Shown here: positions 47,810 to 58,064 of the stretch, piece by piece
Position numbering within the stretch: position 1 is the first letter of the stretch
Layout of the letters: each line of letters begins with the position of its first letter
Source: Fasciola hepatica
Taxonomy: Eukaryota; Platyhelminthes; Trematoda; Plagiorchiida; Fasciolidae
Assembly: GCA_948099385.1 (NCBI GenBank)
Contig: CANUEZ040000116.1
Location: 12,463,001-12,527,000 of the forward strand
Direction of reading: 5' to 3'
Length of the DNA stretch: 64,000 bases
Notes under the pieces: generated by a model
Seen by the model: only the letters and a program-made list of their open reading frames with translations
What the model was told of the DNA's origin: nothing
Database searches by the model: none
Program-made: the position numbers and the translations under genes

Positions 47810-49475
47810 AGTCCAGTCTCAGAATCAGTTGATGGGCAACATTTAGTTCTATTCAATATGGACCTGGAGAGGACACTCCAGCGAATAAACACAAAGAAAT
47901 GCAGTTTAGCGTTCTAAAAACCTCCACTAGATGGACGTAGGAGTGGTGTACCTGGGGTTTCTCTCGACGGTGGAAGAAGTCAACACACTTCACTGGGCAG
48001 CTGTCGTCCTCTTAAGCTGGGTAGTCCCCAGCCGAAAGGATGCTGCCCCGTCCACATTCCGCTTGCTCCATTGGGTGCAAGGGGCTAAGGAAAGAATCCG
48101 AAAAGCGGATCGATAACAAAGCACCAGCGAAGACAAGACAAAATGCATGCAGTAATCAGGTCTCACGTGACAGACCAGAAGAAGTCTCTTCACGGGTTCT
48201 TCGGTCACGTTCCCGTGTTGGGTAAGAGCCCCACTGCCTTGTGAGTTGGACACTTGAGTTCAAGTCTTCGGTTAGGGTTCCCAAAGAAAAACCGTATCTA
48301 CAGTGTGGGCAGCCGCGAAGTATGATTCGTCCAGAAAACTTCAGTATCTTTCCTGTAAAAAGCCTTACAAATTTTCCCTCTTTTATTATAAGGTCGATGC
48401 AAAACGCCACGGATAATTGTGGCTGTGATGAAAGCAGTAGTTCAGGAGTTGGGTGTAAATCGGATGCACTTCTTAAGCCTGAATGTTCACTTCGTTTTTC
48501 TGCCTTTAACGTCTGCACACTGTCAGACAGGATAGCAGGATATCCTAGCGAAAAAAACTTGAAACCTTTAAAATAGATGTATGCTATGTCTCCGAAACAC
48601 AGATACACGACCTTACTTCTGTGATAGCTCTCGGCTCCCCGGATACAACCTCAGTCTCTCAATTAGCTCTTCCCGTATCAGGTAATTCGGTGTCTAGAGG
48701 TCGTGGTCAGGCTGGCTTTGGGATTGCTTTGAGCATGGAAGCTGAGCGTGCACTGCTAGACTGGATTCCAGTCAGCAGTCATTTGTGTCCAGTTGGGTTG
48801 GACGGTTTTGTTCGTGTCAGCAACAACAAACTGAAACTCCGATGCTTTTTATCGTGTCTGTGTATGTGACCACTGACTTCAGCCCTCTGAAACCAAGAAA
48901 TAATTCTACCAGGACTTGTCTCAGCTGCTTCAAAGCGCACGTGCAACGGATGTGGTGGTCATTGCTGGGGATTTCAATGCCCAATTCGGCCTTTTGGGAA
49001 ATTCCGAAAGGCATACTGGAGGTTCACTTGCTATCCCAGCCGATCGTGTCGGTAACGGTGATCGTCTCATTTAGCTGTGTTCTAACCACGGATTGTTTCT
49101 GGCAAGTACGAACTTCTGCCATAAGAAGCGGCATAGACTCACATGGCGTCCCCCTTCGTCTTCACAATGTTGGACTCAGATTGACCATATTGTGATTGGC
49201 CACCGATGGCGTGGATCAGTTGAAGATTGTCGTTCATTTTGATCTAGGCCTGTGGGCTCAGATCACGCCTTTGTACGTGCTCGCTTTCGTTTACGTCTCG
49301 TCCATGATCGCACCAAAGTAAATGCCACGCGTCCCGCGCAGTTGTTTTCAGCCGATAACCACTGAAACAATTTCCAGACGGAGCTGTTTGCACAGTTATC
49401 GATGCAGCCAGACGTTCAGGACCCAAATGAACGCTGGCAACATATCAATGAAGCCTAGCATGCCTGCTTCAATTT
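47810..49475 (+). pseudogene. TE-1 non-LTR element, 5' region and endonuclease
   Basis: This is the 5' part of a non-LTR retrotransposon. After a 5' region shared with 1900-2530, an APE-type endonuclease can be followed across several frames. AFNVCTL and IDVCYVSETQIHD (near 48503-48610) supply the early Asn and Glu. AGDFNAQFG (near 48967) is the catalytic GDFNA motif, and WTQIDHIVIG (near 49172) gives the Asp-His pair. VGSDHAFVRARF (near 49255-49290) is the SDH motif. This enzyme nicks target DNA to prime reverse transcription. Frameshifts and stops make it inactive. The copy ends near 49475 at the Penelope-like element, and its RT continues at 51638 with part missing. Confidence 0.8.
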
Positions 49476-49479
49476 CCAC

Positions 49480-51637
49480 CCAGGATTAGTGCAGGCTGAT
49501 GCTGACAGCCTCAGCAGTGGCCAGAATGTGACCTTTTGCTTGTCTTGACTGTCGACCCTGGATATGATACAGGGCACGGAAAGTTTCGGACCCGTTTACT
49601 GTGTGACTGGATTCAGCTTGGTGTGAAACGACCGCATTTGTGAGCCATTTAATTGCTCCAGTGCTCAACCAGGCAGGGTGGTGTTTTCGAATACCTTCCG
49701 ATAAAAGCCTGGTCGTGCGGTCGATATACATTGCCCCACAGGAACAAGTGAATGAGTACACACAGAATGGGACTGCAGAATCGGGTATTTTGTCTTTCAA
49801 CTGAAAAGTCCCTGCTGGTCTGGACTGGAACAACATCTGCAGATTAGCTGCGTAAAATGTTTTGCTGACGACGCCTGACAACCTTCTCTGGGACTTCTCT
49901 GCCATCTTGTCGCCTTTGAATGGCGAAGCTATGCATACTGGGGTCCTTTCAACCATAAACTCTCTTGGAGTTTTCCGCTCTATCTGCATCATCTTATCAA
50001 CTAGGCGGTCCGGGTAGCTATTCTGGGTGAAAACCCTTCGCATCGTTCGGGGTTCTTCCTCAACTGAGTCCTTCAAACATATTCGTCTGGTTCTGTCTAC
50101 GAGGCGCCTATGGAGGCACGAAACTGTGGAAATGGAAGTATGGTACATTCTACGTCGCCCTCCTGTGCACTGGCCGACTGACTAGACTGTCTTCACGGTG
50201 ATTCTTCTGAGCGACCAAGAAGCCTACTGTGCTGTTTTATTCTGCTTTCATTGTGAACTGCAAGTTGTCTTGAGCTGAGTTAAGCAAATTTCCCAGTTGA
50301 CTTATCTGGTCTGAGGAACTGATTACACACTAGATGTCATCTGCATATCGTTGGTATAAACAACAGCTAAGGATCGTTGATTCAAGTGGGTCATTTTCCA
50401 ATTTTTCCAAAGAGGAGTGGGCTAACAGTGGTCCGAATGGGGAGCCCATTGCTACTCCTTCCTTTTGACTGTAGATGTGATGGTTGAACTTGAAATGAAT
50501 CCTGTATGTGCGGAAGAACAGCAATCGTTTCAGAGCTTCTAAGGGGATGCCTATTTCAATTGCGTTGCTTTCGGTATAGTCACATATATAACCGATGGCT
50601 TTACCGAATGAGACGTTGGTAAAGAGTGAACTGACATCTAAAGATAGCATCCGTCGCTCTTTCACATTCAGGTCTTTGACACAACTTATGAATTCAAATG
50701 TATCTTTTAGGCTGTGTCTTGATGTTTTCTGTTTAACCGGTACAAGCAGAGTTGTCAACCATTTGGCCACTGCATGGTACGGGGAATTGCACATGTCTGG
50801 GATAGGTCTTAGGCATTCCGTAAAATCTGAGAATGACAGTTCCTGCAGGCCTTATCCGTTTTAAAGTAGATGAGTCTATTATGTCATTTTGTTCCAGAAG
50901 TCGTGAAATGTTCGGCAGAGACTTCTGCATTTGTTGCATTTTGTCCTTCTGTGTTGCTAATTTCGCGAATTTGCATGTGTCATTCAAAGTGGTTTCCATG
51001 TTCGCGATGTAGTCTGACTTAGTCAGGAGTACTATACCTTCACCCTTGTCCAGTTTCGATATGATGATGTCATTATTCTTTTGTAATTCCCCCAGACGTC
51101 TCATGTTTTCCCTAATAGCCCACTTGTTGATGCCTTAGCCGTATGATATTGATAGCAAGTATTCACTAAGATAGATTTGAAATTATGTAGTTCCAACTGT
51201 GACAAAGGAAGTAAGCCGGACAATTAAGTGTAAAGATTCTCAGATTCCATCTCCAGGTCTAGTTGTTTACTCTGATTGCTTGGGCAGCAGAATCTGGGGC
51301 CTAAGAATAACAACTCAAGCAACGTTTTGTTTAACTGGAAGTCAGATAAATTGTGCACAAAACACTCAGGCTTCGGTGAGAACTCAATCCCTAGTCTCGG
51401 TCATTTTTTATCCGTTGCGATAGCATTTCACGTTTCCGATTCATTTGCTTTTGAACAATTGACTGGATGTATTTCTCAAAGGATTGCATTTCTTTCAATG
51501 TTAGCTGATCAAGAACACAAGAAGATGACACAAATGTCCATTCTAAATCCACGATAAGTTTACGCACAGTATCTTGCTCATTAAGCTCTTAGCTCCGAAG
51601 TGATACACACGATAGGAATATCCGGTTTCTTTGCAAC
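49480..51637 (-). mobile_element. Penelope-like element, degenerate
   Basis: The minus strand encodes a Penelope-type RT fused to a GIY-YIG endonuclease. An N-terminal part near 51250-51400 reads VHNLSDFQLNK and LFLGPRFCCPS. The 51104-50733 frame has IIISKLDKGEGIVLLTKSDY, and 50794-50330 has the RT core: MLSLDVSSLFTNV (motif A), EGVAMGSPFGPLLAH (motif B) and YQRYADDI (motif C). Frame 50148-49486 holds YSFTCSCGAMYIDRTTRLL, the GIY-YIG region, with the second Gly of YIG replaced by Asp. The RT catalytic residues are intact, but frameshifts and stops separate the parts. Such elements are known in schistosomes and other invertebrates. Its orientation is opposite to the TE-1 copy around it. Confidence 0.85.
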
Positions 51638-52830
51638 ACAGAATAGTGCTTGTATGTGAACAGCCAAAGCCGAGTTCGTGCCTACGGCGATCTTTCACCC
51701 GAGTTCAACACAAAAAGTGGTGCTCCTCAGGGTTGCCCTCTTTCACCCTTCTTCTTCAACTTTGTGATTGAGCTGATTCTTGAGATAACCCTATCCTGGT
51801 GTGAGAATAGTGGAGTCGATCTTTGTTCAGACAATGAACTGTCTGACTTGGAATATGCGGACGATATTGCTCTTCTGGGTGAAGATCCAGGTAAGTTGCA
51901 ACCTCTTTAAGGTGGCCTTAACAACAGAGTGGCAATGTTTGGGATGCGTTTGCATCTTCAAAGTATGAAATGCTGCTGCAGGACTGGGTTGGCTCAACAC
52001 CAAACCTTGTGTTGGTAGAGGATACTCTACCTGAAGTGGATAAATTTTATCTGGTCAGTTACATCTCACCGGGTGGACAGATATCGGATGAAGTGTCATC
52101 GCGTATATAGAAAGCGCGTTTGGGTTTTGCCAACCTTTGCACCTGTGGCGTCGGCGTGACTTCCGACTGTCTGTTAAGAGCAGAGTGTTCAATGCGGTGG
52201 TTAGGTCCGTTATTCTATACGGCTCATAAACATGGCCGTTGAGAGTAGAAGATAGGCGAAGACTGTCGGTGTTCGAACACCGATGTGTCCGTAGCATTGC
52301 CCGAGTACGGTGGGAACACCGTATCAGCATTGCTTGGGTTAGGCGCAAGGTGTTGGGAACCAGAGGTCAGTCTCGGGATAAGGTATTTCATCTAAACTAG
52401 TTAAGGTGGTTGGGACATGTGTTAGGTATGCCAACAGACTGATGCACTTCCTCGGCGTACACTTTTCTCTGAGGCATGTGACGATTGGAAGGTAAGTCGA
52501 GGTGGTCAGTCCATGACATGGTAGAGGAGTATGAAACCCTTGACCAGTGGATTTGGCCGAGTAGGACGTGCTAGACTTCCAGGTTGGGGTCCACATGATC
52601 CGCCTGCCAAATGGTCGGAGACATTAATTGATATGGCTAGGTGTCGCGGTCAGTGACGTAGTTTTATTCAGACTTTCCTTGTCGTCTAGATTTCCCCTTG
52701 ATACTTTGACACTTTTGAATCTTCATCTCTATGTAGCTATTCTTTTCGCCCTTTACTCGACGATGCTGGAAGGTGGCAACCGAAACCGGAGCACAGAAGT
52801 GCGAGGTTAGGGGTTGAATAAAATGAAACC
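51638..52830 (+). pseudogene. TE-1 non-LTR element, RT 3' half and 3' UTR
   Basis: The frame 51650-51910 continues the RT palm with YVNSQSRVRAYGDLSPEFN, GAPQGCPLSPFFFNFVIE (motif B) and LEYADDIALLGEDPGKLQ (motif C, both Asp present). Beyond it, in shifted frames, come FGMRL, PGGQISDEVSSR, SVFEHRCVRSIARV and RGGQSMTW, then a Trp-Gly-Pro-His-Asp-Pro-Pro segment, all as in the copy at 61490. The 3' UTR ends near 52830 with gcgaggttaggggttgaata. Homology to the other copy starts abruptly at agtgcttgtatgtg (about 51638). This is RTE-like; the exact clade cannot be set without a tree. Confidence 0.8.
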
Positions 52831-53199
52831 GAAACTAAACTCCATAGGTTTGACCCACCTAACTTCTCTTCGATCCTCTTCAGTCACCAGTAAATGTGTA
52901 CCGAATAGGCACTTATTCGAACCTTTCAGAAGCGAAGGAGTTTAGTTTTAGAGATACCGCTTACCTAGGTGAGATTCAAAACCACTGGTCCCGGGGAATC
53001 ATTTTGGTAATGGTCGACTACTATGGGTTTGAATCGTAGAAGCCGTCTTGTTTTGATGTGTATGTTCTAGTCTTGTCATTTTCCCTGCTTTTCGGCCCCT
53101 TAACACAGGTCCTCGTTAACAAGCCACCAGGTTATGGCTATGACCGTTGGTTTGGATACCTCCTTAGATCTCTGCTCCAGTACTCACTGAAATGTTTTT

Positions 53200-53361
53200 A
53201 AGAGGTGATCCAAAGATCACGGCGGACTATAGACCGTTCTGTCCCGGGTTCGAATCTTGCCGCTGTCGGCTAGTGACTCCAACTGATAGCTTCTAGGTGG
53301 TTGCTGCCGTTTTCCCGAAATATTTTGCTATTACTGCTTTACAAAAGAAAGTAAATAAAGG
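53200..53361 (+). repeat. repeat B copy 4 (tRNA-like SINE)
   Basis: It contains aggtgatccaaagatcacgg, cggactatagacc, a canonical B-box (gggttcgaatc, about 53246-53256), the family signature (gccgctgtcggctagtgact) and a tail ending in gtaaataaag. The plus frame at 53297-53542 starts inside it. Confidence 0.6.
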
Positions 53362-53369
53362 AAGAGAAG

Positions 53370-54560
53370 AGTCTGTTAATTATACTAGTAAGTCGAAGGA
53401 CAGTGACGAAATTACGGCCGTATCTCCCAACTGTGCAGAGACGGGTAATGTCAGTCGCGTTCTCTTCCTATTTGTTACTGCTCATCTGATCTTCACAATC
53501 TGTCCATCTGCAGCTCCTTTCTCTTCACTTTTTCCACCATAGTTCTAACAGCACCAAGAACATCTTTCATTGCCACAGCAACAGTCTGGAGCAAACGACT
53601 GATTCACCCGAAAACTGATGCTGCTCTAGTAGCCTGTATAATTCAGTTCGGAAAAAGCCAATATCCATTACTTGGTAACCTGAAAAACCACTCCGAGACC
53701 TTAACCTACACTTGGGCTATTGTTATTCCTAGTGAAGGTGATGGACCGGTCGCTTGTTCGTCTGTGTTTCGACAAACATCAACAAACCTTTGACCCGCGT
53801 AACTTTCCCGGTCAAGTAAGTGCTACGAATTTTGATGTTGATATTTTTCATGATGATGGGGAAAAGTAGGAATAGAAGGGGGAGTGCAAATTGTGTATTA
53901 GAGTTTGCACAGATGTGCACGCCCGATCGTCGTGTACTCACCGCATGCATTTCTTGGGCGGTAAACGGTCAATTGGACATGGTTGACAGAACCCTGATTT
54001 CCTAATGCTGAAAAAGACACACCGCGTGGCGGTTCACTTTGAACTGAATCAGACTAACACGTCCGCGCAGGAGTGCAAGCACATGTGCGAATTCTCTTCT
54101 GCGTTCTTGCCCGTTATCCGTTCCGCATCAACAGTGCCGCTGTCTTGTCAACATCCACGGCTTGTCAGAGATTTCCAATTTGCGGTCACTGTTTCTGTGC
54201 AGCGTGCCCATGTAGGAAAGTGGGCATGCATTTGGGCGTGTGGATGTGTATATGTGCGTACGATCTATCTGCTCATATAGGAGGTACTGGAATAGTCAAT
54301 GCCGACTACAATTCTCCTGTTTATCAGTTGAATAATTTCAGCAGTTGGAGATTTTATTTCCTTCATGGACAACTTCACTGCACAATATCAACACGGCAGT
54401 AGCAGCAGACGAAGACTAAAAAATACATGAAAGGTTGAAGAAAAATGCATCCACTTTCAAGATCATACAACCAATAATTTGCAAAATATGATTAACGATG
54501 CAGTATTAACGCTGAATACGTCGCCTGAAACCATGGAAACACTGTATAGCTGTGCAGCTG
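53370..54560. other. no recognisable gene
   Basis: Overlapping plus frames at 54005-54280 and 54073-54402 have Cys/His-rich but unconvincing products and no splice pair. Nothing else was identified. Confidence 0.35.
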
Positions 54561-54564
54561 TACG

Positions 54565-54690
54565 GCTCGGTGGATGTGCATTGCTGATGATTCCTAACAA
54601 GGATATAACAGCTATACAGTACTTTCGCGGTTTTCAATAATGAGTTGGGCTTTAGCAACGCATGATGAATTATATTCTACAAATGTAATC
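54565..54690 (+). repeat. repeat A copy 4 (3' half only)
   Basis: This is the family's 3' part: ggctcggtggatgtgcattg, ctgatgattcctaacaagg, ggttttcaataatgagttgg and gcaacgcatgatgaattata. Its tail runs directly into the start of copy 5, giving a head-to-tail pair. Confidence 0.7.
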
Positions 54691-54713
54691 CCCTACTACT
54701 GAAATACTTATGG

Positions 54714-55090
54714 TAGACAAGCTCTGTAGGTTGTTCACAACGGAAAGCCGTCTTTGCACTTAAGCCCCTATCCAGAAGTCATCCACCACAGGAGTCGATT
54801 GCTGTGCGGCAAACGGGCTTTTGCCATTCAGAACAAGTGACAGTAGGGTGCTATATAATGTAGTGGATATTCAAAAAACCGATGAAAGGCGGCCCGGGTA
54901 GCTTGGGGGTTAGATGTTTGGTTCACAATTGTTCAACCCGGGTTCGATCCCCAGTGGTGGCTTGTTGGATGTGCGCTGTTGATGACACCTAACAAGGAGG
55001 GAACGGCTGTGCAGTGCTCACATAGTTTCTAATGATGAGCTGAGCGGTAATGCTGCGTGATGAGTCATATTCTGCATATTTATTCTCCCA
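54714..55090 (+). repeat. repeat A copy 5 (full unit)
   Basis: It begins gacaagctctgtaggttgtt and passes through a G/C-rich middle. The A-box-like ggtagcttgggggttagat (about 54897-54915) and B-box ggttcgatcccc (about 54940-54951) follow. It ends with ctaatgatgagctgagcgg, gcgtgatgagtcatattctg and a ctcccactact block like the one joining copies 4 and 5. Confidence 0.75.
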
Positions 55091-55099
55091 CTACTTATA

Positions 55100-56530
55100 T
55101 ACATCAACAGTTTGTTGGTTGCCAGAACAGTTTGCAAGCAGAATAGTACTCCAGGAACTGGCTGCATTTTTCAGCAATAGTATCTAGTTTCGACGCAATT
55201 AATAGGAATACCAAGACAAGACATACTTACTCACTGGTGTGTATATGAGCAGATGGTGAACTTGAAAAACAATGGTCAAGAAGTCCGACGGTTTACTTCA
55301 TCGTTTTTGAAAACTTGGAATATATGAAAATGAATCTTACTCATAAGTGACGTAACAAGCTTATTAAGGTAATCAGAACACAGGAAGTAGGCGAACATTT
55401 GTTTTCGATGAGTTCGTTTTCAAACCATTGCAGTCACATTCTTACGGTAACAAAAAGTGTTGACAGCTAGTCAGAAAAGCTCAAAGTGTTTCTTTCACTG
55501 TTTTGACGAGGAAAGGGTGAGGAACCAGCGGATGAGTCAACTTTGACCATGTGATGCTTGCACAAACCACTGGGTTGCCTAATAGGTGATAATAAACTTG
55601 CGTCACAACCAAGCACACTTAGAACTTTTCTGATTAACTTTCTACAATTTTTGTTACTGTAAAAAGTGATTGTAATGGCTTGCGAATAAAATCACCGCAA
55701 ACCACTTAAATCACTCTTGTTTACTGGATGATCAGCAGTGAGGCCTTTCACAAGCAGCAGCACCGGGGTGTTGAGTTCGAACCTACGAACTCAGGTCTAT
55801 GATAAAGAAAACTAATATAGCACTCAACCAGCATCAGGTGCATCAGTGTTCAGTCCACGCTTTCCACTTAAATTCTGTTCTGTTGGTTTTTATCTAATCT
55901 GTTCCCCTTGAGTACTATCTCTTGGTTGGTTTCGATCAGCATGTTATGCATGTTGATTACGACTCGTGTACTGATCACCAGTGATTAGTGAACAGCCAGT
56001 TGATTCGTACTCGAAAATTGTTAGTTTACGAAACCCACAAATCACTTTGAGCACCATGGAATTCGAATGCCAGTTTCCCATTAGAGTGGCTTTCATCTTT
56101 CTCATTGCCTAGAGTCCACCTCTTTTCATCAGAGCAACAATGATTCGAAAGGGTCTATACCCGTCGACTCTCTCACACTCGCACTCAAACCGGAAGGCCG
56201 TTATATGACTGACCGTTTATTCTCCAGGTATACTGACACAAATTTCCGCATATATTCATAAGAGGTCTTAAATTACCCGAGGCTACGTTTTACTGTAGCA
56301 CAACCATTTATGGCATTATTCAAATGGATTGGTTTGTGTCATTCTTATATCCTCATCAGACCGAAAGTCGAAAAACGGAAAACCTAAACTCTCTTCGTTG
56401 TTCATTTGATTCTTGTTTCTTTTTCTCCATCGAGTAAATGTTCTACCGTCTATCTTGTGAGTAAAGAGTGGTTCACCAACAGTCTACTGGGTTGGTGGTG
56501 GTGGGTAGTCCGTCGATGAGCATTGTCTGT
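55100..56530. other. no recognisable gene
   Basis: Only short frames. gagttcgaacctacgaactc near 55774-55793 is a short palindrome containing a B-box-like core. Confidence 0.35.
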
Positions 56531-56541
56531 TGACAAGGGTG

Positions 56542-56757
56542 AATCACTTTTCAAATTCGTCGGCAAGACAATTACTGGCAACAGGCGGAACAGCCACTGA
56601 AACAGCAGCAGCAGCAACAACAACAGTATCCGCAAGCATCTGCATCTGATGTGCTCAGATTGTTGGGCGCATTCACTCCTTCACTCACCCGAGCTGCATA
56701 CCTTTTGTACAGAGTGTTTCACAGTGAAGTGGATGGAGTACTTCGGCCTTACCGTTA
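56542..56757 (+). CDS. possible poly-Gln coding exon
   Basis: A plus frame following a TGA at about 56539 encodes WQQAEQPL, then eight consecutive Gln (mixed CAG/CAA, about 56602-56625), then YPQASASDVLRLLGAFTPSL and a protein-like end closing in TAG near 56757. The mixed Gln codons and the ordered sequence after the Gln run argue for selection on a protein. No donor, acceptor or domain was found. The all-Leu minus frame opposite is an artefact. Confidence 0.28.
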
Positions 56758-56759
56758 GT

Positions 56760-57510
56760 ATCGATCCATTTCGTTTAATTGCAACTTACCGCTTGAGTCG
56801 GATGACAAGTGTTGGAGTGCAGCGGTCATCGTTCTAATCATCGTGAAATACCCTAGCGATAGAGTTCGGTCAGAAGGCAGAGATTATTTTGGAGACTGTG
56901 CATGAGTGTTTTTGAGGGTTTATGCATCCTATAGACATTACCATAATGGGTTCTATCAACTCTGACTGATAAGCTCGTTTACAAAGCCAACCTTTGTACT
57001 ACCTGCAAGCGTGCCGTCAAACCGTGATATTTTGTGAAACGAAAAACGAATTCGAGCAGACAATACTTAATTCTACAGGGCCCACCAAAATGATGACACT
57101 ACTGGATACATTTTGTGGTAGAGAACCTCTGGTTGATAAATACTAGTTGGGTACCGAGTAATCTTACCTAACCTTACCCACTTCATCGGTGTAACTGGAG
57201 GGTTTCAGAAGACTTTATCCCAATCAATGGTAACTGTATGTAAATCTGTGACCCGAAGTTACTCTGCTGACCAGCTCGGGTAGTTTAAGTTGTCATTCTG
57301 CATTTACGTGATGGTTAGGCGAGTGGATGATCTTGCTAGTAACTATCCTTTAAAAACCTTGATCGAGACCATAACAGATCCCACAGAGGGCGAGGGAGGT
57401 ATTATAATAATCAATTATTCTCCTGAACGCAGAGATCTTCAGTCCACTTACCGAGTGAGCATTGTTCGGACAGAAAATGGATTTAGTCAATATGAGCAGT
57501 TCATGACTTC
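56760..57510. other. no gene seen on the minus strand
   Basis: This is probably intron downstream of the minus-strand exon at 57520. Small frames only. Confidence 0.3.
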
Positions 57511-57519
57511 ACTACTCAC

Positions 57520-58059
57520 CGTAGAACAACTCTCTGTGCGTTGTGAACTTGTGACCGGGGGGAAATCAGACGCCTCACTGGTGGTAAGATTTAGTCGGGA
57601 ACCATGCGAACAGCTGGGAAACACTTTCGGTTCCGTTCCGGTCCATTCAATAAAACTTTTTGACATACAGTTTGTGCGTGGTGTTGAGGAAGATCTGACC
57701 GGCATTGAGGCCAATCGGCCGGCAATTTCACTACCGACTGGTGTGGGAGTTTTTGCCCTTGAATTCTTACTCATTGGTCTCATCCGTAGTCGACGTAGGA
57801 GAGCATCCGCGCCACTACATGCTTTAGTTCGTTGGGAACTTCGGGAAGATTTGACCGTGTCCATTACCAGTCCGTTCATGGCGCATTCGGTACATTCGGT
57901 GTGTGCCCATGACACAGTTGAATTTGAATCTGACTGGGCTGCAGGCGGATGTCCGTTAGATTTGTCAGTCGATGGAATGTTCAGACGATGACTTGCTGAT
58001 TTCGGTCGTGGAGCCCGTCCAATGATGGTTGAATTAGCACGCCATTCCAGACAGCCAAG
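57520..58059 (-). CDS. putative internal coding exon, 180 codons, phase 0/0
   Basis: This is the best-supported exon in the window. On the minus strand a long pyrimidine-rich tract ends in ttcactttcag at 58060, and a consensus donor (TCTACG|GTGAGT) starts its intron at 57519. Between them are exactly 540 nt with no stop, starting and ending between codons. The product is Ser/Thr/Arg-rich and looks like a disordered regulatory segment. It contains several short basic-Ser motifs (for example GRAPRPKSASHRLNIP and RAKTPTPVGSEIAGR) that resemble phosphorylation or docking sites. No folded domain is recognised. The plus strand is also open over 57290-57991 (233 codons) but lacks matching splice sites, so I take it as the shadow. 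Flanking exons were not found. Confidence 0.55.
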
Positions 58060-58064
58060 CTGAA

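Noticed and set aside
56450..56635. Leu-rich minus-strand frame that looks like a signal peptide
   Set aside because: It is the antisense of the CAG/CAA Gln run on the plus strand.
57290..57991. 233-codon plus-strand frame as a gene
   Set aside because: It has no flanking splice sites or promoter signal, whereas the opposite strand has a consensus acceptor and donor in phase. Retained only as a possible alternative.
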